Shown: positions 1 through 8,836 of the stretch, piece by piece
Numbering within the stretch: the stretch's first letter is position 1
How the letters are laid out: each line of letters starts with the position of its first letter
Assembly: GCF_010122465.1 (NCBI RefSeq)
Contig: NZ_WLZY01000002.1
Location: 740,371-804,370 of the forward strand
Reading direction: 5' to 3'
From: Phytoactinopolyspora mesophila
GTDB lineage: Bacteria > Actinomycetota > Actinomycetes > Jiangellales > Jiangellaceae
Length of the DNA stretch: 64,000 nucleotides
Program-made: the position numbers and the translations under genes
Notes under the pieces: model-generated
The model's input: only the letters and a program-made list of their open reading frames with translations
Told to the model about the DNA's origin: nothing
Databases searched by the model: none

Positions 1-1246
1 TGAGTCGTGCTTGCGCGCCGACCTGGCGGGCGTATCCGGAGAGGGTCTCGCCCAGGCCGGTTTCGCGGTCCAGATCGCTACGCAGGTCGAAGACCGAATG
101 CCGCAGCTCGGTGACGATCCGGGTCAGCTCCCGCCGCAGGGTGGTGGCCAGAGACGCGGTGTCGGCGCTCGTCGTGCGGGCGAGGAGATCGTCGACGAGA
201 TAGCCCATCGAGGCCAGCTCCTGGGCGATGCCGTCGTGGATCTCCCGGGCGAGGCGTTGCCGCTCCTCACGGGTGGCGAGCTCGCGCACTTCGTCGAAGA
301 GCAGGGCCGTTTCGAGCCGTACCGCGCCCTCGTCGGTCGACCGGGCCAGCTCGGTGAGTTCGTCAGGGGATGCCTGTTCGGGAACATCCGCGACGACGGC
401 GCCGATGGTCCGCGACCCGACCCGGAGCGGGAGGACGACGCGATGCCCGCGCCGGCCGGCCGGCGCCCAGGCAGGCACCTCGTTGGTCCAGGCGTCGAGC
501 ACAACGGGATCGTGTTCGGCTCCCACGAGCCAGCCGTCGTCGTCTCCACGGCGGGCTAGTGGAAACAGGACGCCGCCTTCGCGGCGGACCAGCAGCGCGG
601 CTCTTCGTACGTCCATCCGGGCGGCTACGTTGTCCAAGATCCCCTCGGCAAGTGTCATGGGATCGAGGCCACCGGACAGCCGCCGGGACACTACGCGCAG
701 CTCGGAAAGGAGCCGGTAGGCGGCGGCGTAGCGTTCGCCGTCGGCGACGTGGACGTTCTCCTGGCGCAGTAGCCAGGCGCCGATGGCGCCGGTGACGAAG
801 ACAATCGCCAGCCACGCGGCGAGGCTGCTGGCGGAGCTGAGGTCGAGCAGCGCGTTGCGCGCCAAGATGTCGCCCGCGGCCATCCCGAGTGCGGCGATGA
901 TGGTGGCGAGAATCGCTCCGCCCGCGCCGCCGGTGAGGCCGCCGGCGAACGCCGGCAGCAGAAGGTATGGCAGCGCGAGGTAGGCCTCCGGGAATCCGAG
1001 GCCGATGACGATCGAGGCGAGCGCCATTTCGCCGGCGGCGCGCAGCCGGGACGGCGGCAACGCGCGTTCCGCGATGGCCGCGGCCAACGCTACGAGCGCC
1101 AGGGCACTGAGCCACCACCAGGCTTCGGTCAGGCTGCTGGCCGAGCCTGTCAGGGCAACCACCAGGGCAAGGACACCGGGCCGCGCGACCGCGAGCGCCC
1201 GCCAATGACGCTGTGCCACCGCGGGGTCGGACGTAAGAACGCTCAC
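1..1246 (-). CDS. Sensor histidine kinase, NarL/DesK type (3' end outside window)
   Basis: The frame opens at a GTG at 1246 and runs off the window edge, giving about 415 residues. The first ~150 residues form several hydrophobic segments. A GAF-like input region follows. The HisKA_3 dimerisation box REIHDGIAQELASMGY has the phospho-acceptor His near residue 337. The ATPase domain is beyond the window. The family phosphorylates a LuxR/NarL-type response regulator, which would be expected just downstream, outside the window. A dyad with GATAAG/CTTATC arms sits directly before the start codon. The signal it senses cannot be told from the sequence. Confidence 0.9.
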   Translation of the reverse strand, partial: MSVLTSDPAVAQRHWRALAVARPGVLALVVALTGSASSLTEAWWWLSALALVALAAAIAERALPPSRLRAAGEMALASIVIGLGFPEAYLALPYLLLPAFAGGLTGGAGGAILATIIAALGMAAGDILARNALLDLSSASSLAAWLAIVFVTGAIGAWLLRQENVHVADGERYAAAYRLLSELRVVSRRLSGGLDPMTLAEGILDNVAARMDVRRAALLVRREGGVLFPLARRGDDDGWLVGAEHDPVVLDAWTNEVPAWAPAGRRGHRVVLPLRVGSRTIGAVVADVPEQASPDELTELARSTDEGAVRLETALLFDEVRELATREERQRLAREIHDGIAQELASMGYLVDDLLARTTSADTASLATTLRRELTRIVTELRHSVFDLRSDLDRETGLGETLSGYARQVGAQARL

Positions 1247-1271
1247 AGCGGATAAGTGTGCCTTATCGGCT
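1247..1271. promoter_or_regulatory. Dyad next to the histidine kinase start
   Basis: Arms AGC-G-GATAAG and CTTATC-G-GCT are separated by TGTGC, with one mismatch. The dyad ends at the GTG start of the kinase gene. It is a candidate operator, possibly for the partner response regulator. This is inference from symmetry and position only. Confidence 0.4.
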
Positions 1272-1392
1272 CCGAATGTGGCGTGTTGAGCACGGTCCGG
1301 CCAGATATTGTTGGGCGTCACTAGTTGATACGAGTGGGTCATCCAGATAAGCCCGCGAGGAGGAGCTGCCGGATGGCGCCGGTGAGACGACC

Positions 1393-1845
1393 TTGAGCAC
1401 GGACTCGCGCCGCCCGTCCGTCGACATCATGGACGAGACTTTTGTCGTCGCCGACCGTTCGGCCTTGGCGGCGGTGCTCGCCGACCCCGGCCTGTGGCGA
1501 CGATGGTGGCCGCGGCTGCAGCTCACCGTCGTCGAGGACCGCGGACGGCTTGGCACCCGATGGACGGTGCGGGGCGAACTGGTCGGCACCGCCGAGATCT
1601 GGCTGGAACCTTGGCACGATGGCGTGATCGTCCATTGGTTCTTGCGAGCGGAACCGGCCGCCCCTGACACCGGACTCCGCTGGCGTCGTCCCCCGGATCC
1701 GACAAGGATCCGCGAGCGTTATGTGGCGTCGTTCAAGCGCCACATCCATGCGCTGAAGGATGAGCTGGATGCTGGTCGGATGGCTGGTCACGCCCGTCCC
1801 TCGAAAATGAGCCGCCGGCCGGCGCCGCCGGCGGCCAGTAGGTAA
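1393..1845 (+). CDS. SRPBCC (polyketide cyclase/START-like) family protein
   Basis: A 150-residue protein with the START-like pattern: a Trp-rich early region (LWRRWWPRL), then a strand region GTRWTVRGELVGTAEIWLEP and WHDGVIVHWFL. Such proteins hold a hydrophobic ligand in a helix-grip fold; no substrate can be assigned. The TTG at 1393 is uncertain. A seven-codon ATG mini-ORF at 1373-1396, behind a GAGGAGG box, ends in a TGA that overlaps this TTG, which could couple translation. An in-frame ATG at 1429 is the alternative start. A second SRPBCC gene follows, suggesting a pair. Confidence 0.75.
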   Translation: MSTDSRRPSVDIMDETFVVADRSALAAVLADPGLWRRWWPRLQLTVVEDRGRLGTRWTVRGELVGTAEIWLEPWHDGVIVHWFLRAEPAAPDTGLRWRRPPDPTRIRERYVASFKRHIHALKDELDAGRMAGHARPSKMSRRPAPPAASR

Positions 1846-1888
1846 CCCAGCTAGGCCGTTGCCGGCCAGGCACTCTATGGTTATCCGC

Positions 1889-2335
1889 ATGGCTGCGCAG
1901 ACCACGTCCAGCATCACCGTTGCCGCCCCAGCAGCGGACGTCATGGCGGTCATCGCCGACCTCGAGGCCTACCCGGAATGGACGGCATCGGTACGGCAGG
2001 TTGAAGTGCTGACGGTGTACGACGACGACGGCCGGCCCGGTGAGGCGAAATTCGTGCTCGACGCGGGACCGGTCAAGGACACCTACACGCTGACCTACGA
2101 GTGGGACAACAACCACGAGGTCCGGTGGAGCCTCGTGGAGGGCACGCTGATCAAGCAGCTCGAAGGCTCGTATCGCCTGGTCGAGGGCGACAACGGTACG
2201 GAGGTCACCTACCAGCTCACGGTCGATGTATCCATCCCTCTGCTGGGCATGATGAAGCGCAAGGCGGAGAAGGTCATCATCGATACGGCGTTGAAAGAGT
2301 TGAAGAAGCGCGTGGAGAGCGGGTCTGGGGAGTGA
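1889..2335 (+). CDS. SRPBCC family protein
   Basis: A 148-residue protein beginning MAAQTTSSITVAAPAADVMA, with the typical membrane-lipid-cyclase core (ADLEAYPEWTASV). It resembles the conserved actinobacterial SRPBCC family that includes M. tuberculosis Rv2185c. The ATG at 1889 is chosen because a TATGGT box at 1876-1881 lies 7 nt upstream and there is no Shine-Dalgarno sequence, which fits a leaderless mRNA; the longer TTG form from 1859 would place this box inside the coding sequence. The stop overlaps the next gene's GTG by four bases, so it is probably co-translated with the ROK kinase. The ligand is unknown. Confidence 0.85.
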   Translation: MAAQTTSSITVAAPAADVMAVIADLEAYPEWTASVRQVEVLTVYDDDGRPGEAKFVLDAGPVKDTYTLTYEWDNNHEVRWSLVEGTLIKQLEGSYRLVEGDNGTEVTYQLTVDVSIPLLGMMKRKAEKVIIDTALKELKKRVESGSGE

Positions 2336-3285
2336 GGCAGAGCATTGGCATCGACGTCGGCGGCACCAAGATCGCCGCGGGCGTCGTTGATGAGAAGGGC
2401 GAGATTCTCGCCAGGACACGGCGTGACACCCCGTCGAAGGATTCGCCGGCCATCGTCGAGGCGATCGTGGAGGTCACCCGGGAGCTGGCCGCCGACTTTG
2501 ACGTCGACGTCGTAGGCGTAGGGGCTCCCGGTTTCGTCGACGCCGGGCGGTCCCGGGTCTTCTTCGCTCCCAATCTCGCGTGGCGAGACCTCGAACTACG
2601 TGATCAGGTGGCTACCGCCACCGGAATGCCGGTGGTGGTCGAGAACGACGCCAACGCGGCCGCCTGGGCGGAGTTCCGCTTCGGCGCCGCGGCCGATGTG
2701 AACGACATGGTGCTTCTGACGATCGGCACCGGCGTGGGCGGCGCACTGGTGCTCGGTGGCGAGTTGTACCGGGGTTCACACGGCTTCTCCGGGGAGCTCG
2801 GTCATGTCCGGCTGGTACCGGACGGACAACTGTGTGGCTGTGGCCTGCGTGGCTGTCTAGAGGCCTACGCGAGCGGCACCGCCCTGGTCCGGAACGCGCG
2901 AGCGGCGGCCACCAGCGCCGCGGTGGCGGTGCCGGGCTCGGCCGCCCTGCTTCTGGAGTTGGCCGGAGGTGATCCGGACGCGATCACCGGCCCCATGGTC
3001 ACCGCGGCGGCCAATGAAGGTGACGTGCTGGCGAGGCATCTCATCACTGAGGTCGGCACCTGGCTGGGGGCCGCTATGGGCTCCTTCACCGCTATCTTCG
3101 ATCCCGCCGCGTTTGTCATCGGAGGCGGCGTGGGTGATGCCGGAGACCTCCTGCTGAAGCCGGCCGAGGAAGCGATGCGCCGCAACGTCACCGGTGGTAG
3201 CCAGCTGCCACACGCCACGATCCGGCTGGCGACTCTCGGCAACGACGCCGGAATCGTCGGAGCGGCGGACCTAGGGCGGCTCTGA
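2332..3285 (+). CDS. ROK family sugar kinase (glucokinase-like)
   Basis: A 317-residue ROK protein. The N-terminal phosphate loop is IGIDVGGTKIAAG. The sugar-binding region VVENDANAAAWAEFRFG and the phosphate 2 motif IGTGVGGALVLGG follow. The ROK zinc motif is GHVRLVPDGQLCGCGLRGCLEAYASG, with the CGCGxxGCLE signature. The family phosphorylates glucose or related hexoses with ATP in the cytosol, and glucokinase is the most likely role. The GTG start sits in a GTGA overlap with the preceding SRPBCC stop. The next gene starts 6 nt after the stop, so 1889-4083 looks like one transcript. Confidence 0.92.
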   Translation: MRQSIGIDVGGTKIAAGVVDEKGEILARTRRDTPSKDSPAIVEAIVEVTRELAADFDVDVVGVGAPGFVDAGRSRVFFAPNLAWRDLELRDQVATATGMPVVVENDANAAAWAEFRFGAAADVNDMVLLTIGTGVGGALVLGGELYRGSHGFSGELGHVRLVPDGQLCGCGLRGCLEAYASGTALVRNARAAATSAAVAVPGSAALLLELAGGDPDAITGPMVTAAANEGDVLARHLITEVGTWLGAAMGSFTAIFDPAAFVIGGGVGDAGDLLLKPAEEAMRRNVTGGSQLPHATIRLATLGNDAGIVGAADLGRL

Positions 3286-3291
3286 TACGCC

Positions 3292-4083
3292 ATGTCTGAC
3301 TTCACTGACGGTTCGGCGGTCCGCGTCCGGCTGGTGTCCTACAACGTCCGCGGTCTGCGAGACGATGCCGGCGCCGTGGCGCAGATCCTCCGGGAGCTTG
3401 ACCCCGATGTCGTGTGCCTACAGGAAATGCCCCGATGGCTCGCCTGGCGCGGGCGCTGCGCGGCCCTGGCGCGCCGCGCCCACCTGCTGTACGCCGGTGG
3501 CGGAGGAAACACCGGTGGCACGGGGTTGATGACGGCTGTGCGGGTAGACGTGCACGATCTGCGGGAGCACCGGCTACGGCGCACGCCTGGCCTGCATCGC
3601 CGGGGAACGGTGCTCGCGACGCTCGGAAAGGGCCCGGCCCGATTCGGCGTTGCCTCGGTCCACCTGGGTTTGGATGCTGCCGAACGAGCCCGGCATTTCA
3701 CCGATATCAGTGGTCTGATCAAGCAGATGACTCGTTCGGTCGAAGGTGCAGGGACGCGGGGCGGCGAGCGTTCCGGCCAGGCGGCGTCGCGGGCGGAAGA
3801 CCCGGTCGTGATCATCGCCGGGGACATGAACGAGACGCCGAGCGCGATGACATGGACACGAATCGCTGGGCAATACGTTGACGCGGGCGCCGACGACCCG
3901 ACGCCGACGTTCTCCACAGCTCAGCCACGGCACCGGATCGATGGGGTGTTCACGCGAGGCCCGGTCGAGGTGGCGTCGTACAGCGTGCTGGATTCGCCAC
4001 TGGTGGCCGCCGCCAGCGACCATCGGCCAGTGGTCGCTGATCTGCTGCTGCCGTCGTCCAGTCGCCCCGCGGCGTTCGGGTGA
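3292..4083 (+). CDS. Endonuclease/exonuclease/phosphatase family protein
   Basis: A 263-residue EEP-fold hydrolase. Its motifs are SYNVRG (residues ~15-20), VVCLQE with the metal-binding Glu, GDMNETP, RIDGVF and the terminal SDHRPVVADL with the catalytic Asp-His pair. The fold acts on phosphodiesters (nucleic acid, lipid or sugar phosphates), so the substrate is open. No signal peptide is seen. It is the third gene of the SRPBCC-ROK-EEP run and converges on a minus-strand membrane-protein gene 33 nt away. Confidence 0.88.
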   Translation: MSDFTDGSAVRVRLVSYNVRGLRDDAGAVAQILRELDPDVVCLQEMPRWLAWRGRCAALARRAHLLYAGGGGNTGGTGLMTAVRVDVHDLREHRLRRTPGLHRRGTVLATLGKGPARFGVASVHLGLDAAERARHFTDISGLIKQMTRSVEGAGTRGGERSGQAASRAEDPVVIIAGDMNETPSAMTWTRIAGQYVDAGADDPTPTFSTAQPRHRIDGVFTRGPVEVASYSVLDSPLVAAASDHRPVVADLLLPSSSRPAAFG

Positions 4084-4116
4084 TCGCCGCGGCGCGCTGA
4101 CGACGGCCACGAACTT

Positions 4117-4641
4117 CTAGACGACCGCCCCGTTGTCAGGATCGTGCGGGTTGCGGCCCCGCATCCGACCGATCAAGGTCACGAAACCCGCGACGAATCC
4201 GCCCACCAGAACGAGCATGACCTCGTTTGACGGCGTCCAGTTCAGCACGCTGGAGAGCAGCAGCACGGACGGCGCGCCGGCCATACCGGTCCAAGCCCAT
4301 CGGGTGGCGCGATCTCCGCGAGGAATGGGCGGCGGGTTCGGCGGGACGAAATGGTCGTCTTCGGAGGTGTAGGGCTCCGCCGTTCCGTCGGCCGACGACG
4401 CGGCAACACGACCGCCTTCGGGGGTTTCCTCATGGGGGAGATTCCCGGGGATACGCGGTGTGCGGGCGTAGGGGTCGGGCATCTCGCCGTAGGGATCGTC
4501 CTCATGCTGGTCGGGGAGATCATCCTGTTCGACGTTCTCGGCCGCCGGCCATCGCGTAACGCCGTCGCGGGGCTCGGGGTCGGCATTGAAGGCATCGACC
4601 AGTTCGGCCCACGTCTTTTCGTCGTCGCGTTCGCCGCTCAT
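4117..4641 (-). CDS. Conserved actinobacterial membrane protein, function unknown
   Basis: A 174-residue protein. The first ~115 residues are acidic, Pro-rich and probably disordered (for example EDDPYGEMPDPYARTPRIPG). Two hydrophobic segments follow near the C-terminus (about residues 118-135 and 142-158), then a short basic tail RMRGRNPHDPDNGAVV. This suggests a small membrane-anchored protein with a cytosolic N-terminal tail. No catalytic motif is visible and I do not recognise a function. It lies between the EEP gene and plsC in a neighbourhood that recalls the mycobacterial Rv2182c-Rv2185c region. Confidence 0.75.
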   Translation of the reverse strand: MSGERDDEKTWAELVDAFNADPEPRDGVTRWPAAENVEQDDLPDQHEDDPYGEMPDPYARTPRIPGNLPHEETPEGGRVAASSADGTAEPYTSEDDHFVPPNPPPIPRGDRATRWAWTGMAGAPSVLLLSSVLNWTPSNEVMLVLVGGFVAGFVTLIGRMRGRNPHDPDNGAVV

Positions 4642-5007
4642 CGGTAAGGCGCACCCCCTTCGTCCCGTATAACAGCGAGGCAGCCGTGGAGCTTCCTGCT
4701 TGGGTGTACCGGCTTTGTCTGGGCTCGATCATGGGCCGGCCGCGTAGCCGCACGCATGGCCACTATCGTCCCACGGAACGCGGCCTATGTGCCTACCCGC
4801 ACCGCTGTGTGGGACGCAAACCACACTTCTTTGTACGTGTTGCCGGATCGAAGCTGCGAATGGCCCGCGCGCCGATTTGGCAAGGTTCTCAGCAACGGAC
4901 TCTGACCAGGTGGGTAAGGCAAGTGCAGCCTCGGCCAGGTGAACCGTGACGCGCCCAGGTACGGGTGGCCCGAGCGTACGGGGGCATTCTCGTTGTAGTG
5001 TTCCGAC
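4642..5007. other. Intergenic gap, 366 nt, mostly unassigned
   Basis: This gap separates the divergent genes 4117-4641 and plsC. The last 12 nt hold a TAGTGT box (4996-5001), which probably drives plsC. An 87-codon plus-strand frame at 4686-4949 lacks a recognisable domain and a Shine-Dalgarno sequence and was not called. Nothing else stands out. Confidence 0.5.
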
Positions 5008-5721
5008 GTGCTCTATTGGCTGCTCAAGAAGGTACTGCTGGGTCCTCTTCTGCGTGTCTATTACCGCCCGTGGGCAGAGGGCACCGAGAACGTCCCCACC
5101 GAAGGGCCAGCCATTCTGGCTGGTAATCACCTCACCGTGGTCGATTCGTTCTTCATGCCATTGCTCCTACCTCGTAAGGTGACGTTCTGGGCCAAGAGCG
5201 ACTATTTCACCGAAACGGGTGTGAAGGGCTGGTTCAAGCGCTTCTTCTTCTCGCGCACCGGCAATCTTCCGGTGGATCGCTCCGGTGGACGTGCCAGCGA
5301 GCAAGCCATGCGAAGCGCGCTGAAGGTGCTGGAGGAGGGCGAGCTGCTCGGCCTGTATCCAGAGGGGACACGTTCGCCCGACGGCCGGCTGTACCGGGGC
5401 AAGACCGGAGCGGCCCGCCTGGCGCTGGCAGCGAAGGTCCCGGTGATCCCGGTGGCGATGATCGGCACCGCAGAGATGCAGCCGGCCGGCCAGCTCATCC
5501 CGAAGCGGATGCGTCCAGGGGTACGTTTCGGCAAGCCGCTCGATTTCAGCCGGTACGAAGGGCTCGAGGCCGACCGCTACGTGCTGCGGGCCGTCACGGA
5601 CGAGATCATGTACGCCCTCATGGAGCTGTCCGGCCAGGAGTACGTCGACGCCTACGCCGCGAGTGTGAAGGCGAAGCTGGCCGCCGAACAACGCGACAAG
5701 AAGTCGCCCGGCGACGACTGA
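5008..5721 (+). CDS. 1-acyl-sn-glycerol-3-phosphate acyltransferase family (PlsC)
   Basis: A 237-residue LPLAT-family enzyme. Motif I is NHLTVVDSF (the NHx4D catalytic pair, residues ~40-46). The glycerol-phosphate motif is YPEGTRSPDG and a later VPVIPVAMIG matches motif IV. The family transfers an acyl chain to lysophosphatidate at the membrane. The GTG start is supported by a TAGTGT box 6 nt upstream and by the lack of a ribosome site, so it is probably leaderless. It resembles M. tuberculosis Rv2182c, which also sits near aroG and pknL. A 96-bp palindrome follows the stop. Confidence 0.92.
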   Translation: MLYWLLKKVLLGPLLRVYYRPWAEGTENVPTEGPAILAGNHLTVVDSFFMPLLLPRKVTFWAKSDYFTETGVKGWFKRFFFSRTGNLPVDRSGGRASEQAMRSALKVLEEGELLGLYPEGTRSPDGRLYRGKTGAARLALAAKVPVIPVAMIGTAEMQPAGQLIPKRMRPGVRFGKPLDFSRYEGLEADRYVLRAVTDEIMYALMELSGQEYVDAYAASVKAKLAAEQRDKKSPGDD

Positions 5722-5733
5722 CTGCCCGGCTCC

Positions 5734-5829
5734 GCCTAGATGATCATGTTTGGTGGGTTTTCTCGTGCCTCACCATGACTGCAGGCATGGCGGCGCACGA
5801 GAAAACCCACCAAACATGATCATCTAGGC
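5734..5829. repeat. Palindrome family A, copy 1
   Basis: Two perfect 35-nt arms (5734-5768, 5795-5829) contain the core TGATCATGTTTGGTGGGTTT. The 26-nt loop includes CTGCAGGC. It lies between the convergent genes plsC and the M42 peptidase, where it could end both transcripts. Copy 2 is at 39779-39872 and a lone right arm is at 41502-41528. Confidence 0.95.
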
Positions 5830-5863
5830 AGCGTTCGGGGGGCAGCGGGCGGTGGGTGCCAGG

Positions 5864-7027
5864 TCAGCCGTGCCGGCCCGGCGTGTGCTCGGGCTCTGGC
5901 TCCGCCGGCTGTACGCTGTGGCTGGGGAAGTCTTCGAGCTTCCCGGTCGGTTCCTCGTCCCATTCGCGGAACGTGAGCGGGCTGGACAGGTATACGGTCA
6001 GTAGTTCCGCGATGCGCCGGATCCCGTCGATGTGGGTGCGCTCGTGCCCGTGGCTCGACTCCACGCCGAACCCGATCAGGGCGGTGCGGCATTCCATACC
6101 TGACTCGATCGCGGGAGCGGCGTCAGACCGGTAGTAGCGGTAGACATCACGCCGGTAAGGAAGGTCGTTCTCTTCACACAGCCCGATCAGGTTCCGGGTG
6201 AGGTGGTAGTCGAACGGCCCCGTGGAGTCGAGCATGCCGACGTTGACCGTGTCTTCGCGTGACTCCTGTCCCAGGCTGACGACGGCATTGTCGACCGCGA
6301 CAAGTTCCGCGACGCGGTCGTCCAGCCCGTGGGTGGCGCCCATGCCCACTTCCTCGCCGATCGTCACCAGGAGGTAGGCGGTGACCGGCAACGGGGCACT
6401 GTGCTCCACCAATGCCTTGACGGCGGCCAAACAGGCCGCAACGCCGGCTTTGTCGTCCAGGTGCCGGGACTTGACGAAGCCGTTGGGGGTGATCTGCGGG
6501 GCGGCGTCAAGCGCGACGAAGTCACCGACCTGAATGCCGAGCGCGGCAACGTCCTCACGGCTTTCGACTACCTCGTCGAGCCGGATCTCCACCTGATGCC
6601 ACCCGACGCCCTGGGTGTCGACGTCTTCGCCGAAGTTGTGGCCGCTGGACTTCAGCGGTAGCACCGTGCCGGTATGGAAACGGGTGAGGTCGTCGACGAA
6701 CACCGTGACGTGCGCGCCCTCGGCGAAGCGGGCGCTGTGCGTCCCGATGGGGACGACCTCGAGCCGGCCGTTCTCTTTCAGCCGCTTCACCATGCAGCCG
6801 ATCGTGTCCGCGTGTACGACGATAGCCCGCGTGGTGTCGTCGGTGTCTCCGTTGATCGTGGCCCGCAGCACGCCGCGGCGGGTGACCTGAATCGGTACCC
6901 CCAGGTCAGAGAGACGGTCACCGATGATCTGCATGACGGCGTCGGTTCGGCCGGACGGGCTGGGCGTGCGCAACAGTTCCATGAGGACTTCGCGCAAATA
7001 TTCATCGTCGATCTCGAGGCGGTCCAT
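5864..7027 (-). CDS. M42 family metallopeptidase of the NAGGN osmoprotectant system
   Basis: A 387-residue M42 aminopeptidase-like protein. Metal-site motifs include VVHADTIGCMV, SRHLDDKAGVAACLAAV (the bridging Asp) and TIGEEVGMGATHG (the catalytic Glu pair), and the late ESSHGHERTHIDGI. It matches the M42 subfamily that travels with N-acetylglutaminylglutamine amide genes, here 3.6 kb upstream on the same strand. Its exact role in that pathway is not established; turnover or processing of the dipeptide is a reasonable guess. The ATG at 7027 is chosen because the longer frame runs back into a palindrome. Confidence 0.85.
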   Translation of the reverse strand: MDRLEIDDEYLREVLMELLRTPSPSGRTDAVMQIIGDRLSDLGVPIQVTRRGVLRATINGDTDDTTRAIVVHADTIGCMVKRLKENGRLEVVPIGTHSARFAEGAHVTVFVDDLTRFHTGTVLPLKSSGHNFGEDVDTQGVGWHQVEIRLDEVVESREDVAALGIQVGDFVALDAAPQITPNGFVKSRHLDDKAGVAACLAAVKALVEHSAPLPVTAYLLVTIGEEVGMGATHGLDDRVAELVAVDNAVVSLGQESREDTVNVGMLDSTGPFDYHLTRNLIGLCEENDLPYRRDVYRYYRSDAAPAIESGMECRTALIGFGVESSHGHERTHIDGIRRIAELLTVYLSSPLTFREWDEEPTGKLEDFPSHSVQPAEPEPEHTPGRHG

Positions 7028-7071
7028 GACCCAAGGTTCGCACAGCGCTTTCCCCGGACGACGACCGCCTG

Positions 7072-7132
7072 CCCCGGTGATCATGAACACTAAGTGACGA
7101 ATATGGTCACGTAGTGTTCATGATCACCGGGG
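7072..7132. repeat. Palindrome family B, copy 1
   Basis: The outer 21-nt arms are perfect and contain GGTGATCATGAACACTA; imperfect pairing (GTGAC/GTCAC) continues inward to a short centre. It lies between the M48 gene stop and the M42 gene start, both on the minus strand. Copy 2 is at 47720-47768. Confidence 0.92.
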
Positions 7133-7140
7133 GTTGGTGC

Positions 7141-8661
7141 TTAGGCGGTTGGCTGCGCGTCAGCGGACCTGGCTGGATCCAGCGAGTACTGCGGTGTGTA
7201 GTCGGAACCGATGCCGCTGCGGGTCAGCCAGTCCCGCACAGCGGGCACCTGGGAGGCTGGATCGGCCACGATGGCCGCCGCGAAGTCGTCGAGCTTGAGT
7301 TCCTGCCCATTGAGGTCGAGCAGTCTGGGCTGCGAGGACCACGACAGCGCCCAGTAGGCAGAGCCGTGCTCGATCAATGCTGCCTCCAGCGCCCGGGCAA
7401 TCACGTGGTCCAGCAGCCGAGCGTCGTCCGGCCAGCCTTCGACGTTGACCAGGGCCGCGCGCAGCTCTTCGGACTGGCCGCGCAGCATGGCCTCGAAGGC
7501 GGTGTCGAGATACGGATGCGGTGCGCCGGTCAGACGCTGCCCGAGCAAGGCGAGGTCGGCGGCGGGGTTGCGATTGCTCACCACATACATGCCGCGAGCG
7601 ACGATGTCCTCCCAGGAGGCCGTCGGCATCGCCAGGGCTTCCTCGCTCAGGAACCATTCGGTGGCCTTCTGCGTCGCGCTGCTCGGATCGCGCAGCAGAA
7701 CGATGGCAGGGCGCTCATCCGGCTCGATCTGCCGGTCGGGTTGACGCTCGATGTTGGCCAGTCGATCGGGCAGCGATGGATGGGAGTCATACGGCGAATG
7801 CTCCCGTTCTTCTGAGATCATCGCGGCCATCTCACGCTGCCGCACGGGATCGCTGACCAGAGAGTGGAAGCCGCCGAACATGTCTGCCGGACGGGCGTTC
7901 GCGGGACCGATGAGACGGGCGTAGTTCTCGATGAAGTAGCCCCACGCGGGCGCGAGACCATGAACCTTACGCAGCGCGCTCGATGCCGCGGCGCGGCCCG
8001 CGATGGCCACCGAGTGCTCGTCGGCCTCCAGCTCCTGCCGCCGGGATACCGACTGCGAAACGCGGAAGAAGAACTTGGCGTAACCGACAAATATCTTCCG
8101 GACGAGCGGGTGATTGTCGAGACCCTGGACGGTGGCGACCAGCGATGTGCGGCCCCGGTAGACGGGGGCGCCGAGGCGGGTGTGCGAGCCGCTGTAGTGC
8201 CCGAGCTCATGTCCGAGTATGGAGCGCATCTCATCCACGGTCATGGTGGTCAGCAGGGGCATGCCGATGTACATGCGCCGTCGGGTCGCCTTCAGGCCGA
8301 GGAATTTGGTGTCCTCGCTGACGGCCGCGTTGACGTCGCCGACGATGCGGATCTCATCCGGTGGTGCGGTCTGGACCTGCTCGGCCAGTTGGTCCACCGT
8401 CTGCCACAGCGCCGGCTCGTCGTCGGGGCTGACCGGGATACCGGGAGGTTCGCCCATCTGCTGCCTGGATACGACGACGAGTGCGCGGATCAGCGCGAAA
8501 GCGACCAGAGTGATGGCGATGGCGGCTTGGAGGCCTTGGCCGTCGCCGCGGACGATCAGCGCGACGTCGATGACGACGGCGGCAGCCACCACGAGGCCAA
8601 CGAGTAAGTAGAAACCACCGAGCAGGGCCACCGCGACTAAAGCGCGGAGGGTTGTTCTCAT
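7141..8661 (-). CDS. M48 family membrane metalloprotease (HtpX/Ste24-like)
   Basis: A 506-residue protein. Two hydrophobic segments lie in the first ~65 residues. The zinc motif HELGH is at residues 151-155 and the downstream ligand region RRQELEADEHS is near 207-217. The C-terminal ~170 residues follow a hydrophilic linker and have no domain I recognise, making it longer than a bare M48 protease. The family degrades damaged membrane proteins or processes peptides. The start has a good AAGGAG site 8 nt upstream. It sits between the NAGGN synthetase and the M42 peptidase on the same strand, which may link it to osmotic or envelope stress. Confidence 0.88.
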   Translation of the reverse strand: MRTTLRALVAVALLGGFYLLVGLVVAAAVVIDVALIVRGDGQGLQAAIAITLVAFALIRALVVVSRQQMGEPPGIPVSPDDEPALWQTVDQLAEQVQTAPPDEIRIVGDVNAAVSEDTKFLGLKATRRRMYIGMPLLTTMTVDEMRSILGHELGHYSGSHTRLGAPVYRGRTSLVATVQGLDNHPLVRKIFVGYAKFFFRVSQSVSRRQELEADEHSVAIAGRAAASSALRKVHGLAPAWGYFIENYARLIGPANARPADMFGGFHSLVSDPVRQREMAAMISEEREHSPYDSHPSLPDRLANIERQPDRQIEPDERPAIVLLRDPSSATQKATEWFLSEEALAMPTASWEDIVARGMYVVSNRNPAADLALLGQRLTGAPHPYLDTAFEAMLRGQSEELRAALVNVEGWPDDARLLDHVIARALEAALIEHGSAYWALSWSSQPRLLDLNGQELKLDDFAAAIVADPASQVPAVRDWLTRSGIGSDYTPQYSLDPARSADAQPTA

Positions 8662-8836
8662 AGGTATTAGCTCCTTGGTCAGTCAGAAGGCTGAGGAGTT
8701 TAGCAGCATTTGCTGCACCTGTAGCGAGCGGTCCGGCGGTGGGGCCGACCGCCCGTCGACTTCCGTTGACCGTAGGTGCTCAGCGCGCTGAGCTGTCACG
8801 CCATCCGGCGACGACAGCTGAGGCTGGACGGATCAT

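Noticed and set aside
4686-4949. 87-codon open frame upstream of plsC
   Set aside because: No homology-like motif, no ribosome site or -10 box, and odd composition rich in Arg and Cys.
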